Positions 25,890 to 35,101 of a stretch of DNA of 64,000 bases are shown piece after piece. Position 1 is the stretch's first letter; the number at the start of each line of letters is the position of its first letter. Made by a program: the position numbers and the translations under genes. The DNA comes from Lactobacillus sp. (GTDB lineage Bacteria > Bacillota > Bacilli > Lactobacillales > Lactobacillaceae): positions 1-64,000 of the forward strand of contig NZ_JAAVAU010000032.1 in NCBI RefSeq assembly GCF_014803895.1, read 5' to 3'. The notes below the pieces were generated by a model that did no database searches, was not told the DNA's origin, and saw only the letters and a list, made by a program, of their open reading frames with translations.

Positions 25890-27164
25890 TTAGTACTTTC
25901 TTTTTAAAGTAGTCTCATCTCGCTGAGTGTCCATCTCAAGATGAGTTTTAGCAATTTCAACTAATGTTTTAGCAAGCTGGGTCATGCTTTCAGTTGTCAC
26001 ATACTCATAAGGACCATGGAAATTAGCACCCCCATTAAATAAATTAGGAGTTGGGATGCCTTTTTCAGAAATAAAATCGCCATCAGTCCCACCACGAAAT
26101 GGAATAATCTTGGGTTTGATTCCTAAATTCTGATAAGCATGTAAGACTAGATTAACTACGTAAGGATGTTGCTTGATCAAATCACCAGGACTACGATATT
26201 GGTCGTACATCTTAATCTTTACGCGATTTGCACCATACTTTTGGTTTAAATTGGTAACTATTTCGTTGACTAATTTTTTCTTAGCCAAAAAACTATCAGT
26301 ATCAAAGTCACGAATAATTAATTCAATTTGGGCATGGTCAACATTCCCATTGTTAGAAAGAATCATAAAATAACTATCAAAATCTTTACTATTTTCTGGA
26401 ACTTCTTCCACAGGTAGGGCATTGATAAATTCACTCGCCATTAGAGTTGCATTGACCATTAAGCCATAAGCTTCTCCTGGATGGACAACTGTCCCCTGAA
26501 AATCAATTTTCGCGGCAGCGGCATTAAACGTCTCATAGGCAATATCGCCAATATCTCCATTATCCAAAGTATAGGCAAATTCTACTGGAAAACGACTAAC
26601 GTCAAAGCGTGCAGCTCCTTTACCAATTTCTTCATCGGGCCCAAAAGCAACCCAAATATCACCATGTTTAATATTAGTATTTTCAACTAAATATTTGAGC
26701 ATCCCTAATAATCCTGCAATACCGGCTTTATCATCAGCCCCTAATAAAGTATCACCACTTGCAGTAATTAATGTTTCTCCTAGATGCTTCTTTAAACTTG
26801 GAAATTCTTTGCTAGATAAAGTCAAGCCATGTCCTAGTTCAATATCTTCACCATCGTAACTTTCATGAACTTGCGGTTGAACATTTACCGCATTAAAATC
26901 AGCCGTATCAACATGTGCTACAAAACCAATTGGAGTAACCCTCTTATCAGTGTTAGTAGCCAATTTACCAACTAGATAGCTATCCTTATCAGAATAAGAA
27001 ATATCTTTTAATCCCAAATCTTTTATTTCTTGGGCAATAAGATTAAGTAACTCTACTTGACCCGGAGTAGTTGGGATAGTACTACTATTTTCGTTTGAAC
27101 GAGTATTTACTTTACAATATTCAATAAATTTTTGTTGAATATATTTACTATCATAATTAGTCAT
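25890..27164 (-). CDS. pepT: Peptidase T (tripeptide aminopeptidase)
   Basis: 424 aa M20B zinc metallopeptidase that removes N-terminal residues from tripeptides in the cytoplasm, part of lactobacillar nitrogen supply. Metal site motifs include GFVAHVDTADF (His, Asp), LLGADDKAGIAG (bridging Asp), FGPDEEIGKGA (catalytic Glu) and a late FRGGTDGDFIS. Length and motifs are standard. It heads the unit pepT-DUF3290-DUF421-sirtuin-exonuclease on the minus strand. Confidence 0.96.
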   Translation of the reverse strand: MTNYDSKYIQQKFIEYCKVNTRSNENSSTIPTTPGQVELLNLIAQEIKDLGLKDISYSDKDSYLVGKLATNTDKRVTPIGFVAHVDTADFNAVNVQPQVHESYDGEDIELGHGLTLSSKEFPSLKKHLGETLITASGDTLLGADDKAGIAGLLGMLKYLVENTNIKHGDIWVAFGPDEEIGKGAARFDVSRFPVEFAYTLDNGDIGDIAYETFNAAAAKIDFQGTVVHPGEAYGLMVNATLMASEFINALPVEEVPENSKDFDSYFMILSNNGNVDHAQIELIIRDFDTDSFLAKKKLVNEIVTNLNQKYGANRVKIKMYDQYRSPGDLIKQHPYVVNLVLHAYQNLGIKPKIIPFRGGTDGDFISEKGIPTPNLFNGGANFHGPYEYVTTESMTQLAKTLVEIAKTHLEMDTQRDETTLKRKY

Positions 27165-27215
27165 AGCTAGCTCTCCTATTTTAATTATAATTTAATATTA
27201 TCAAAGTTATACTAA

Positions 27216-27240
27216 CAAAAAAAGACTGCCACCGCAGTCT
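27216..27240 (-). terminator. Terminator after the PAS-like gene
   Basis: AGACTGC / GCAGTCT, 7 bp with a 4-base loop, followed on the minus strand by seven T; overlaps the stop codon of the 27239 gene. Confidence 0.8.
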
Positions 27241-27760
27241 AAGTCCATTCCTCTGATGCCCCCGTATCTGCATCAGTTTCTAGAATATTTCGAGGATTAT
27301 TGGGATCATCTACCAATTTTTGACCTGTTTTTTCAAGGTAAAATTTAATTAATGGGTAAATATCCTGACTTTCTATTGCCATCCCTGAAAAATCTTTACT
27401 TTTATCTTCCATTCGATAATATGAATCAATTATAAAATGTGTTTTAGTGTTACCACTATTACTTTCATAAATAACCTTTTCGCCATCTTTTAATTTATCA
27501 AAAATACGGTTTATCTTTTTAGCTTCATCACTATCTTCTAGATATGTTCCTAATTCTTGACCAATTTCATCTGGGCTATAATTTAAGTTTAATGGTTGCT
27601 TATAGTAACGCAATTTTTTCTCTTGATCCACAAATGAAAGGACACTAGTACTATTTAAAAAACTGTTAATCTCATCAACTGTCATTAAACCTGCATTTAG
27701 CCTAATATAATCTATATTTTTACTGTTTCTTTCAAGCCAATTATTTTTCAAAAATTTCAC
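27239..27760 (-). CDS. PAS-like domain protein, DUF438-related
   Basis: 173 aa soluble protein. The N-terminal half has the segment LSFVDQEKKLRYYKQPLNL, which resembles a PAS-type sensory domain (DUF438 C-terminal half: FVDKDDRVRYFS-like). The rest is mixed alpha/beta and ends in an acidic tail (ETDADTGASEEW). No output domain is visible, so it may be a small cofactor- or ligand-binding protein. Single gene with its own terminator. Family assignment is by pattern and is moderate. Confidence 0.6.
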   Translation of the reverse strand: MKFLKNNWLERNSKNIDYIRLNAGLMTVDEINSFLNSTSVLSFVDQEKKLRYYKQPLNLNYSPDEIGQELGTYLEDSDEAKKINRIFDKLKDGEKVIYESNSGNTKTHFIIDSYYRMEDKSKDFSGMAIESQDIYPLIKFYLEKTGQKLVDDPNNPRNILETDADTGASEEWT

Positions 27761-27784
27761 CTCACTTATTATTCTACCAAGTCC

Positions 27785-27817
27785 AAAAAAGAAGTTGAAA
27801 CTACTTGTTCCAACTTC
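27785..27817 (-). terminator. Terminator after the PnuC-like gene
   Basis: AAGAAGTTG / CAACTTCTT stem with a 13-base loop, followed on the minus strand by TTTT. Confidence 0.75.
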
Positions 27818-27830
27818 TTCTCATAATAAA

Positions 27831-28601
27831 CTATTCGCTAATTTGCTTTAAGCCTGCACGTTTTCTTCCTAAATTGAACCATGGAGAAACAGTAAAAGCT
27901 AAAATATCATTAATTACATAAATCATTGAATTAACTGCCATAGCTAAAGTTGCGTCACCTTGTGCAAATGTAATTCCCCACAAAATAAGTTGAAAAATAC
28001 CAGATGCTAACCACCAGAAGTATTGGTTATTATAACGCATAAAGCACATAATCCCAGCAGTTAATGAAATCGCAAAACTAATTGCATCAATCCACGGACG
28101 AGGATCATTAGTAAACTTACCAATTAAGTAACCAGAAACTGCATACACAATCAAAGTTCCTACAATCGCTATAATCCATTGCTTTACACCAAATTTACGC
28201 AAATGATTCTTAGTATCGTCATTCCAAGATTTTACAGAGATAATAATTGGTAAGTCTAAAGTTAAAACATACGCAATTTGTTCAAAAATAGAAAGATAAT
28301 TTTTAGCTGCTAAACCTGTATAGATAAAACAAGCTGCCGAGATCAAGCCTAACCAACCATTAATTGCCTTAGTAGCGTTAATTGCAAGGACACAGAGTGT
28401 GCCTAATAATGTACCAATAAAAGTAATTACTGTTAAAAAAGTAATTTTATTTTGAATTAAGATTGCTAATTGGAAACCAAAAGCAAAAAACCATAACATA
28501 TAATTTTGAATTGGCCATCCATGAAGTTGTTTAAACAGCCAAACGAAATAATTGTCTTTTTTGGTAGACTTTGAACCATTGAGTGATGCAGATTCTTGCA
28601 T
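27831..28601 (-). CDS. pnuC: PnuC-family transporter (PnuC or PnuN type)
   Basis: 256 aa membrane protein with seven to eight hydrophobic helices. Family motifs include SVKSWNDDTKNHLRKFGVKQ, NDPRPWIDAISFAISLTA and SGIFQLILWGITF. PnuC proteins take up nicotinamide riboside by facilitated diffusion; relatives transport other vitamins or deoxynucleosides. The ATG has AGGAGAG upstream. The promoter overlaps operator-like repeats that resemble NrdR boxes, hinting at the deoxynucleoside (PnuN) type; see the entry at 28653-28732. Confidence 0.88.
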   Translation of the reverse strand: MQESASLNGSKSTKKDNYFVWLFKQLHGWPIQNYMLWFFAFGFQLAILIQNKITFLTVITFIGTLLGTLCVLAINATKAINGWLGLISAACFIYTGLAAKNYLSIFEQIAYVLTLDLPIIISVKSWNDDTKNHLRKFGVKQWIIAIVGTLIVYAVSGYLIGKFTNDPRPWIDAISFAISLTAGIMCFMRYNNQYFWWLASGIFQLILWGITFAQGDATLAMAVNSMIYVINDILAFTVSPWFNLGRKRAGLKQISE

Positions 28602-28652
28602 TACTATTCTCTCCTTTTATACTAATAGGTTCACAATACCTGTATTTGATAC

Positions 28653-28732
28653 ATACTAGATATTGTGCCTTATCCGCATTTTTTATCAAAACACATCGAT
28701 ATCTAGTATAGTGGTTAATTTTTTTAAAACAA
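28653..28732 (-). promoter_or_regulatory. Promoter with two ATACTAGATAT operator-like elements (NrdR-box-like)
   Basis: The minus-strand promoter is -35 TTGTTT (28727-28732), 16-base spacer and -10 TATACT (28705-28710). The 11-mer ATACTAGATAT occurs at 28653-28663 and inverted at 28699-28709, the latter covering the -10 box. The copy at 28653-28668 (ATACTAGATATTGTGC) matches 13 of 16 positions of the NrdR consensus acaCwAtATaTwGtgt as I remember it; the other copy matches worse. Confidence 0.55.
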
Positions 28733-28895
28733 GGGATTGACAAAATCTACAAATTATTGAGTACCTATTAGACCGGGGCCGCAAGCAAAAATAAAAAATT
28801 TAGGCTTTAAATTTGATTTTTCTTTAATAATTCTTTATAATTCTCTATACAAACTTTAATTTTAATAGAATATTTTTATGAAAGAGGAACAAGCT

Positions 28896-29315
28896 ATGCT
28901 GAAAGAGTTTAAAGAATTTATTTCTCGTGGCGATGTTATGGACTTAGCAGTTGGTGTGATCATTGGTGCCGCTTTTACTGCAATCGTCAATTCTTTAGTT
29001 ACTAACTTGATTAATCCTTTACTTGGACTTTTCATTGGAAGAATTGATTTGTCTAACTTAGTTTTAAAAGTGGGCGATGCTACTTTTAAATATGGTAAAT
29101 TCATCAATGCCATTATCAACTTCTTAATCATTGCCTTCATCGTATTCTTATTGATGAAAATGGTAAATAAATTAATGCCTAAAAAAACAGAGGAGCCAGA
29201 AGAAGAAGCTCCAAGCCAAGAAGAAGTTTACTTACGTGAAATTCGCGACTTATTGGCTAACCAAAAATCTCAAAGTGAAAATGATAATTTCCATACACAA
29301 AAAGAAGACCTTTAA
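28896..29315 (+). CDS. mscL: Large-conductance mechanosensitive channel
   Basis: 139 aa pore-forming membrane protein that opens on osmotic downshock. Characteristic start [22 protein letters not shown]1 ([16 protein letters not shown]) and TM2 ([19 protein letters not shown], about 75-98), with an acidic C-terminal helix. The start at 28896 is chosen because AAAGAGG (28881-28887) precedes it and it matches the family N-terminus; an upstream ATG at 28878 adds six extra residues. The terminator at 29301-29330 overlaps its last codons. Confidence 0.96.
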   Translation: MLKEFKEFISRGDVMDLAVGVIIGAAFTAIVNSLVTNLINPLLGLFIGRIDLSNLVLKVGDATFKYGKFINAIINFLIIAFIVFLLMKMVNKLMPKKTEEPEEEAPSQEEVYLREIRDLLANQKSQSENDNFHTQKEDL

Positions 29316-29330
29316 AAAGGTCTTCTTTTT
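29301..29330. terminator. Bidirectional terminator after mscL and efp
   Basis: AAAGAAGACCTTT / AAAGGTCTTCTTT, 13-bp stem with a 2-base loop, overlapping the mscL stop and adjacent to the efp stop. Confidence 0.85.
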
Positions 29331-29334
29331 ACTT

Positions 29335-29904
29335 TTAGAACTTATCAGCACGAGCCTTGTAGTCACCATTTTCAGTACCAATGACTAACTCTTCGCCTTC
29401 TTTAATAAAGTCAGGCACAGTAACAACTAAACCTGTTTCCATTGTTGCAGGCTTACCACCACCAGCGGCAGTTGCACCTTTAATTTCAGGTTGAGTTTCT
29501 ACAACTTTCATTGTTACAGTAGATGGCAAGTTAATACCAATCAATTTACCATCATCGGTGAACTTCAAGTCAACATCAATGTTAGGCATTAAGTACTTAG
29601 ATTCTGCTTCCAAGTGTTCCTTAGGAATCATATATTGTTCATAAGTATTAGTATCCATGAAGATATAGTTAGTTTCATCATCGTATAAATACTGTGACTT
29701 AATCAAAGAAACTTCCACTAATTCTACCTTTTCTGTAGGACGCATCGTCTTATGAACAACAGCACCAGAGATAACATCACGTAAATCCATTTGCATCACA
29801 GTATTCCCTTTACCAGGTTTATGGTGGTTACTCTTTAATACTTCGATTAACTTGCCATCTTGGCTAAAAATCATACCTTTTTTTAATTCAATTGCTTGGG
29901 TCAT
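29335..29904 (-). CDS. efp: Translation elongation factor P
   Basis: 189 aa three-domain factor that relieves ribosome stalling at consecutive prolines. The conserved loop is HHKPGKGN with Lys32 at the tip, the position modified in Bacillus subtilis. Ends NGDYKARADKF, normal for the family. Its ribosome site GGAGG is present. It lies 14 bases downstream of coaA and is co-directional, so the two may share a transcript. Confidence 0.97.
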   Translation of the reverse strand: MTQAIELKKGMIFSQDGKLIEVLKSNHHKPGKGNTVMQMDLRDVISGAVVHKTMRPTEKVELVEVSLIKSQYLYDDETNYIFMDTNTYEQYMIPKEHLEAESKYLMPNIDVDLKFTDDGKLIGINLPSTVTMKVVETQPEIKGATAAGGGKPATMETGLVVTVPDFIKEGEELVIGTENGDYKARADKF

Positions 29905-29918
29905 CCTATTTTCCTCCT

Positions 29919-30758
29919 TTAAATTTTACGTAAATAAATATCACTAACTGAGTGATCATAATTTTTTCTTAAAATCATATCAGCTCTTTCTTTAGTGGGA
30001 GCAATATACTCGTTTAAATTTTTTAAATTTACTGTCCGCCAAACTTCATGAGCAAAGTTATCTGCCTCAGTAAGTGGCTTATGTGCCCACTGATAGAAAA
30101 AATTACCTGGATTATCTTTATTTAATTTCATCATTTGGTGAAAACGTTCCAAGTACCAATTTTCTAAATTTTCTCGACTAGCATCTAAATAAATACTAAA
30201 ATCCACAAAATCATTAGGCGATAAATTATTACCCGGGGCTTTTTGAAGCATATTGATTCCCTCAATAATTAAAATATCAGGCTGATCAATATACTCTATT
30301 TTGTCAGAAAGATCAGACAATTCATGAGAATAGACGCGGTAAGGTATATTTCTTGTACTACTTTTCACGGCCGCCAAAAAGTTCGCCATACTCTCCCAAT
30401 CAAAAGATGATGGAAAACCCTTCTCATCCATTAAATTTTTAGCTTTTAATTCACTATTTGACATTATAAAGCTATCTGCTGAAACTACTTGAATTTTTCT
30501 AGTAGAATTATATTCAACCAACTTATGTCTCAATTCTTCTGCAAAAGTTGACTTTCCAACAGAAACTGAACCCGCTACACTAATAATAAGCGGTGAGGCT
30601 AACCAAGTTTGCTTCAAAAAATCTTCTTGCATTTTTTGTGCTTGTTTTAAATTCTCTTCTTTCATACTGAGAATCTTAATAATAAATTGCCATTCATTAC
30701 TTGGAGGTATTAAATCACCCCACTTTTTAGCTGTTAAGTGTACAAACCGATTTTGCAA
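29919..30758 (-). CDS. coaA: Pantothenate kinase type I
   Basis: 279 aa cytoplasmic kinase catalysing the first step of coenzyme A synthesis. P-loop ISVAGSVSVGKSTFAEELR, the SADSFIMSN motif and the pantothenate-site residues within IIEGINMLQ and FVDFSIYLDAS. It is a little shorter than the E. coli enzyme (316 aa) at the N-terminus but contains all core motifs. Paired with efp in the same direction. Confidence 0.93.
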   Translation of the reverse strand: MQNRFVHLTAKKWGDLIPPSNEWQFIIKILSMKEENLKQAQKMQEDFLKQTWLASPLIISVAGSVSVGKSTFAEELRHKLVEYNSTRKIQVVSADSFIMSNSELKAKNLMDEKGFPSSFDWESMANFLAAVKSSTRNIPYRVYSHELSDLSDKIEYIDQPDILIIEGINMLQKAPGNNLSPNDFVDFSIYLDASRENLENWYLERFHQMMKLNKDNPGNFFYQWAHKPLTEADNFAHEVWRTVNLKNLNEYIAPTKERADMILRKNYDHSVSDIYLRKI

Positions 30759-30849
30759 ATCCGGTCGCCTTCTTTCCTAAAAACGCTTTACTAGTATTTT
30801 TCCCCCATTCAGACTAACATAATTATTAATAGAAAGAAATGATGATAAT

Positions 30850-31410
30850 ATGCAAAACATAATTTTATATGGTGATTCCATTTTAGCTGGATTTCAAAAT
30901 GGACATCCTACTAACTTAGTTACAGATGCTCTTCAAACTAACTTTCCTAATTATAGGATCCTGAATCAGTCAATTCCTGGCGCTACTACGGAAGAGGGGT
31001 TAGATTTTTTATCTTTACGAGTAACAGAGAGTAACTATGAGGCGGTTGTCTTGGGACTAGGAACTAATGATTGTAGTGTTCGATTAGGTTTATCTCCAGG
31101 GCATTATGCTGCAAATTTAGATAAATTAGTTGATAAAATAGGTAGAGATAAAGTTATTTTAATGGGTCCCTCATATACTAATTGGAAAATTGCCGAAGAC
31201 CACTCCTGGCCACGCACCCTTCAATTTCAATTAGTTGCTGAAGAATGTGCCATGCATAACTATCTCCCATTTTTAAATCTTGCAAAGGTAATGGAATCTA
31301 CTTCTACTCCCAATAAATTTTTAGAAGATGATGGCATTCATTTAAATAATGAAGGAATTATTTTTTTAACCCAACAGCTTACCCCACTAATTCAAAAAGT
31401 TATTTCCTAG
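30850..31410 (+). CDS. SGNH/GDSL-type esterase or lipase
   Basis: 186 aa. Block I IILYGDSILAGF (Ser), block III LGLGTNDCSV (Asn) and block V DDGIHLN (Asp/His) give the SGNH catalytic set. No signal peptide, so probably cytoplasmic, with an acyl-ester or similar substrate. Monocistronic, ended by the terminator at 31416-31447. Confidence 0.9.
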   Translation: MQNIILYGDSILAGFQNGHPTNLVTDALQTNFPNYRILNQSIPGATTEEGLDFLSLRVTESNYEAVVLGLGTNDCSVRLGLSPGHYAANLDKLVDKIGRDKVILMGPSYTNWKIAEDHSWPRTLQFQLVAEECAMHNYLPFLNLAKVMESTSTPNKFLEDDGIHLNNEGIIFLTQQLTPLIQKVIS

Positions 31411-31415
31411 GAAAT

Positions 31416-31447
31416 AAAAAATCAGCTGGTATTCCAGCTGATTTTTT
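31416..31447. terminator. Bidirectional terminator
   Basis: AAAAAATCAGCTGG / CCAGCTGATTTTTT, 14-bp stem with a 4-base loop between the convergent esterase and helD genes; overlaps the helD stop. Confidence 0.92.
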
Positions 31448-33752
31448 ATTTATTCATATATGTTTTTTCATTAAGATCGTCTAGCAAGTTACTCTTTTCG
31501 CCAGTATAAATTAAATCTAATTTATACATTGCACGGGATGCAATCGTATAAAGTAGCTGAGTTTCATCTTCATAATGATAATTATGATTAGATACTTCCC
31601 AAGCTACAACAGCATCAAATTCTAGGCCCTTGGCTAAATATGATGGCATTATCAGTGTTCCAGGAATAAGACGCTGATTTGCACTACCAATTAAAGTGGA
31701 TTTGATTTTTCTTTCTTTAAGAACTTTTGCAACTTCTTGAGCTTCAGCTAAAGTTTTAGTAATAATTGCTGTAGTTAAATTTTGCTTATCATTTTCTACC
31801 AAAATATCTTCTAAAGCACGATAAGCTTTTTCAAGATTATCACGTTTATAAAAAGTAGGCATGGGACCATGGCGATCAAATGCTTCAATCTTTTCACCTT
31901 GGCGCAAAATTTGTTTAGTAAATTCGGTTATCTCCTTTGTAGACCGATACGACCTAGTTAATTGGACAACATCTGTCTTTTTAGGATCAAATAACTTAGA
32001 GATTTGTCCTAATAAAGTCTTACTCTCATCTTTAGTAAAAATAGCTTGATTTAAATCTCCTAACATTGTGAACTTAGCACGGGGGAAATTATACTTCAAA
32101 TAAGCTAGCTGAAATGGTGTATAATCCTGGATTTCATCAATAAAAGCATAGCGCATTTCATAATCTGTTCGACGGCCAGTTACTAAGTCATACAGATACA
32201 GATAAGCAGAAATATCTGCCATTTTAATCTTACGATCAAGAAAACGTTGTTTGACACGTTCTACATGTTCGTCCCATTGCTCTTGGCTAATATCCCATTT
32301 AGAAAGATCAATCAATTTAGGAACAGCACGTAAGAATGCCAAATATTGTCCTCTAATATTCAAGAAACGATTTTGGCGAATCTTACGGCTAACGCTCTTT
32401 AAGTGTTTGATAACAATTTTTCTTGCTAAAAAATGCTCTTCTTTAGCACTTGATTCAAATTCTTGGTCAGGATGATCATATAATTTGTTAAGTTCCTCTT
32501 GATCAAGTGATTCAATTGTTTTGCTTACCCAAGCCTTCTTAGTTTCAGGTTCAACTCGATGATTTAAGCTATTTAGTAATGCTTCTTTAGTAGCTTCAAT
32601 TCGATTTCTCAAATGATAATTTTCATTAAAACTATAGTAAATATCCTTAATTTTTTCTTTACTATAGAATGGTTTATCCTTGCTTCTAAAGTAAATATTT
32701 TTAAACAGCATCCCCTTCTTTTCCAAGTGCTTAGCATAACGCGTTACAGCATTGAAGAAAGACAATGAATCCTTTAGTCTGATAATTTTTTTATCTTCAC
32801 GATCATCTTCAAATTGTTCAAAGAGTGTCTCAACATTCATTCCTGGTACACGACGAGATACAAACTGCCAATAAGTCATTTGTACCATGTTTTGTTCACC
32901 CATTTCAGGCAGAACATTTTTGACATAATCATTGAATAATTGATTAGGGCTAAACATAATCACTTGGCTAGAATTTAAATTACCACGATAGCGATATAAC
33001 AGATAAGCCACTCTCTGCATAATAGCACTTGTCTTACCGGAACCAGCAGCACCTTGAACAAATAATAGATCAGCATCAGTATTTCTAATAATCTTATTTT
33101 GTTCTCGTTGAATAGTAGTCACAATTGACTTCATTTGCGTCGATGATTTTTCATTTAAGACATTCAAGAGCATTTGGTCACCAATTTGTTCGTTCGTATC
33201 AAACATATTAATGATCTTGCCGTTCTCAATTAAAAATTGACGTTTTTTAGTCATATCTACAGTTTGCTCACCATCAGGAGCATTATATGTTACCTTACCT
33301 AGTTTTCCATCATAATAAATAGATGAGATAGGTGCTCGCCAATCGTAAATCAAAAAATGATCGTCACTATCTGCAAAAGAGCCTAAACCAATATAAATTG
33401 TTTCTGGCTTATCTTCACCCTGTTCTTTGAAATCTACCCGGGCAAAATATGGCTTCTTTTCTAAGCGTTGTAAAGTTGATAGTTGCTTAGTATCATGTTG
33501 CCAAGCATTCTGTCGTTCTTGCAACATTTGTTGCTGTTGATGAATAGAAAGAGCAGTGTCCATTGAAGTAGAATAGCCATCATAATCCAACTTTACATCA
33601 TCAAAAAAGTGAGCATTTATATTTTGAGCTTCATTTTGAGCACTATCAATTGACTTATCAAGAGCTTTTTCTTTCTTTTTAATAAGTCCCATAATTTTAT
33701 CTAAATGTTTTTGTTCTAATTGTTCTTGAGATTCTTTAACCAAATTTATCAC
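31446..33752 (-). CDS. helD: HelD-type helicase, RNA polymerase recycling factor
   Basis: 768 aa UvrD/Rep-like SF1 protein. N-terminal coiled coil (about 1-60) that in HelD inserts in the RNA polymerase channel, then Walker A FVQGAAGSGKTSAIMQRV, later YAFIDEIQDYTPFQLAY (DEIQD), FTMLGDLNQAI and LTRSYRST. HelD removes stalled RNA polymerase from DNA. Length and layout fit the Gram-positive family. Single gene, ended by the bidirectional terminator. Confidence 0.92.
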   Translation of the reverse strand: MINLVKESQEQLEQKHLDKIMGLIKKKEKALDKSIDSAQNEAQNINAHFFDDVKLDYDGYSTSMDTALSIHQQQQMLQERQNAWQHDTKQLSTLQRLEKKPYFARVDFKEQGEDKPETIYIGLGSFADSDDHFLIYDWRAPISSIYYDGKLGKVTYNAPDGEQTVDMTKKRQFLIENGKIINMFDTNEQIGDQMLLNVLNEKSSTQMKSIVTTIQREQNKIIRNTDADLLFVQGAAGSGKTSAIMQRVAYLLYRYRGNLNSSQVIMFSPNQLFNDYVKNVLPEMGEQNMVQMTYWQFVSRRVPGMNVETLFEQFEDDREDKKIIRLKDSLSFFNAVTRYAKHLEKKGMLFKNIYFRSKDKPFYSKEKIKDIYYSFNENYHLRNRIEATKEALLNSLNHRVEPETKKAWVSKTIESLDQEELNKLYDHPDQEFESSAKEEHFLARKIVIKHLKSVSRKIRQNRFLNIRGQYLAFLRAVPKLIDLSKWDISQEQWDEHVERVKQRFLDRKIKMADISAYLYLYDLVTGRRTDYEMRYAFIDEIQDYTPFQLAYLKYNFPRAKFTMLGDLNQAIFTKDESKTLLGQISKLFDPKKTDVVQLTRSYRSTKEITEFTKQILRQGEKIEAFDRHGPMPTFYKRDNLEKAYRALEDILVENDKQNLTTAIITKTLAEAQEVAKVLKERKIKSTLIGSANQRLIPGTLIMPSYLAKGLEFDAVVAWEVSNHNYHYEDETQLLYTIASRAMYKLDLIYTGEKSNLLDDLNEKTYMNK

Positions 33753-33912
33753 CTTACTTCGGTTTTACTAAAAATTATTGCATACAATTGTATCATATTG
33801 TAAGCGTTTTTTAAAATTCATAAGATTTAGTATAGATAGAGCAGAATCCAACTAAAGACATGCTTAGCGGTTTATAATTTACTTTAATCAAAATAGAAAA
33901 TGAGATGATGAC

Positions 33913-34593
33913 GTGAAAAGATTCCTTCGCAATATTATCATCCTGGCACTAATTGCTTTTGGATTAAATATTGCCTATCAAAAATCAGGTTCCTGGTTAG
34001 AAAAGTATTTTGGCACTGAAAATCCCATTCCTTATCTAACCATGCAAGTTCAAAGTCTAATCAAAAATAAAAAAATTATCCAAGTAGATCAAGAAGCAAC
34101 TACTAAAAATAAAAGTTCCCATCGTTTTTCTAAACCTAGGGCTAACGTTTATGTGGCTATCACAGACGAAAAATTGCGCCAAGCTGCCATTGATGCAATG
34201 AATGTTTGGAATAATACAGGAGCCTTCACATTCAAGATGGTAGATTCCTCAAAAAATGCTCAAATTATTATTAAGACTATGAATGATAGTTCCACCGATG
34301 CCGCGGGATTGACCAGTACTTCATATAATTCTGTCACGGGTTACTTATTGAAAGCAACTGTCCGTTTAAATGAATACTACTTACTTAATCCCGAATATGG
34401 CTATAACAATGAGAGAATCGTTAATACTGCAGAACATGAGTTAGGACACGCAATTGGTTTAGAACATAACCACGGTATCTCTGTTATGTATCCACAGGGC
34501 TCTTACTACACTATCCAGCCCCGTGACGTGGAAGCTGTCCAAAAACTATATAAAGAAAAAAGCAGCACTTCTTCACAAAAAGATGCTGCTTAA
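33913..34593 (+). CDS. Matrixin-like zinc metalloprotease, membrane-anchored
   Basis: 226 aa with a GTG start after GATGATGAC. An N-terminal signal/anchor (about residues 3-22) is followed by a basic linker and a zincin domain. The zinc site is TAEHELGHAIGLEHN with the three His ligands, and the Met-turn is ISVMYP, as in M10 matrixins. It should act outside the cell on surface or environmental proteins. A small metzincin of this type is annotated in lactobacilli, but its substrate is unknown to me. Monocistronic, ended by the terminator at 34598-34624. Confidence 0.88.
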   Translation: MKRFLRNIIILALIAFGLNIAYQKSGSWLEKYFGTENPIPYLTMQVQSLIKNKKIIQVDQEATTKNKSSHRFSKPRANVYVAITDEKLRQAAIDAMNVWNNTGAFTFKMVDSSKNAQIIIKTMNDSSTDAAGLTSTSYNSVTGYLLKATVRLNEYYLLNPEYGYNNERIVNTAEHELGHAIGLEHNHGISVMYPQGSYYTIQPRDVEAVQKLYKEKSSTSSQKDAA

Positions 34594-34597
34594 CCCA

Positions 34598-34624
34598 AGC
34601 AATGAGCTTAGCTCATTGCTTTTT
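34598..34624. terminator. Bidirectional terminator
   Basis: AGCAATGAGC / GCTCATTGCT, 10-bp stem with a 3-base loop, T tract on the plus side. Confidence 0.85.
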
Positions 34625-34847
34625 ACTTTTGCTTAATTTTGACATAGTTTTTATAACTAATCCTATAAATCTGCCAACCACTAATAATTGCAATAATTGC
34701 CCAACCAGCGGCAATTATTGCATCTTTAGTCCAACTAACCTTAGTTTGGTAATGTGCAACACTTAAGTTAACATATAGCCCCGCTAATAACGCACAAATA
34801 CCAGCAACAATTAACCAACTGACAAGAGCTTTTTCTTTGCCACCCAT
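34623..34847 (-). CDS. Small two-helix membrane protein (74 aa)
   Basis: Hydrophobic segments at about residues 9-28 and 40-60 with a basic C-terminus (YKNYVKIKQK). I do not recognise the family. It overlaps by one base the start of the neighbouring membrane protein gene at 34847-35059, so the two are an operon and likely translationally coupled. No link to the ABC operon downstream on the minus strand is needed. Function unknown. Confidence 0.7.
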   Translation of the reverse strand: MGGKEKALVSWLIVAGICALLAGLYVNLSVAHYQTKVSWTKDAIIAAGWAIIAIISGWQIYRISYKNYVKIKQK

Positions 34848-35059
34848 TATTTATCTTCTCCTTGATTGATTCGCCAAATATGCATACTACTATAGGCAAC
34901 TTCCCATAAAACAATCCCAATAACCAATAAGTCATACCACCATTGTTTATGATTAACAATATCATTAACCGTATTAATCACATAGTATCCAGCAATTCCC
35001 GCAAATAAAATAAAGATACTAATGAAGCTAACAAGAGTTGTTTTTATTCTTTTATCCAT
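34847..35059 (-). CDS. Small two-helix membrane protein, possibly DUF3923
   Basis: 70 aa. Helices at about residues 9-30 and 42-58, with WEVAYSSMHIWRI before the charged tail. The pattern is reminiscent of DUF3923 proteins of lactobacilli and staphylococci, but I am not certain. It is co-transcribed with the 34623 gene (1-base overlap). Located just downstream of the amino-acid ABC operon, but likely separate. Confidence 0.65.
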   Translation of the reverse strand: MDKRIKTTLVSFISIFILFAGIAGYYVINTVNDIVNHKQWWYDLLVIGIVLWEVAYSSMHIWRINQGEDK

Positions 35060-35101
35060 CTTTTCTTCCTACATCTAAACTAATTTCCAATTCTTATTCT
35101 A

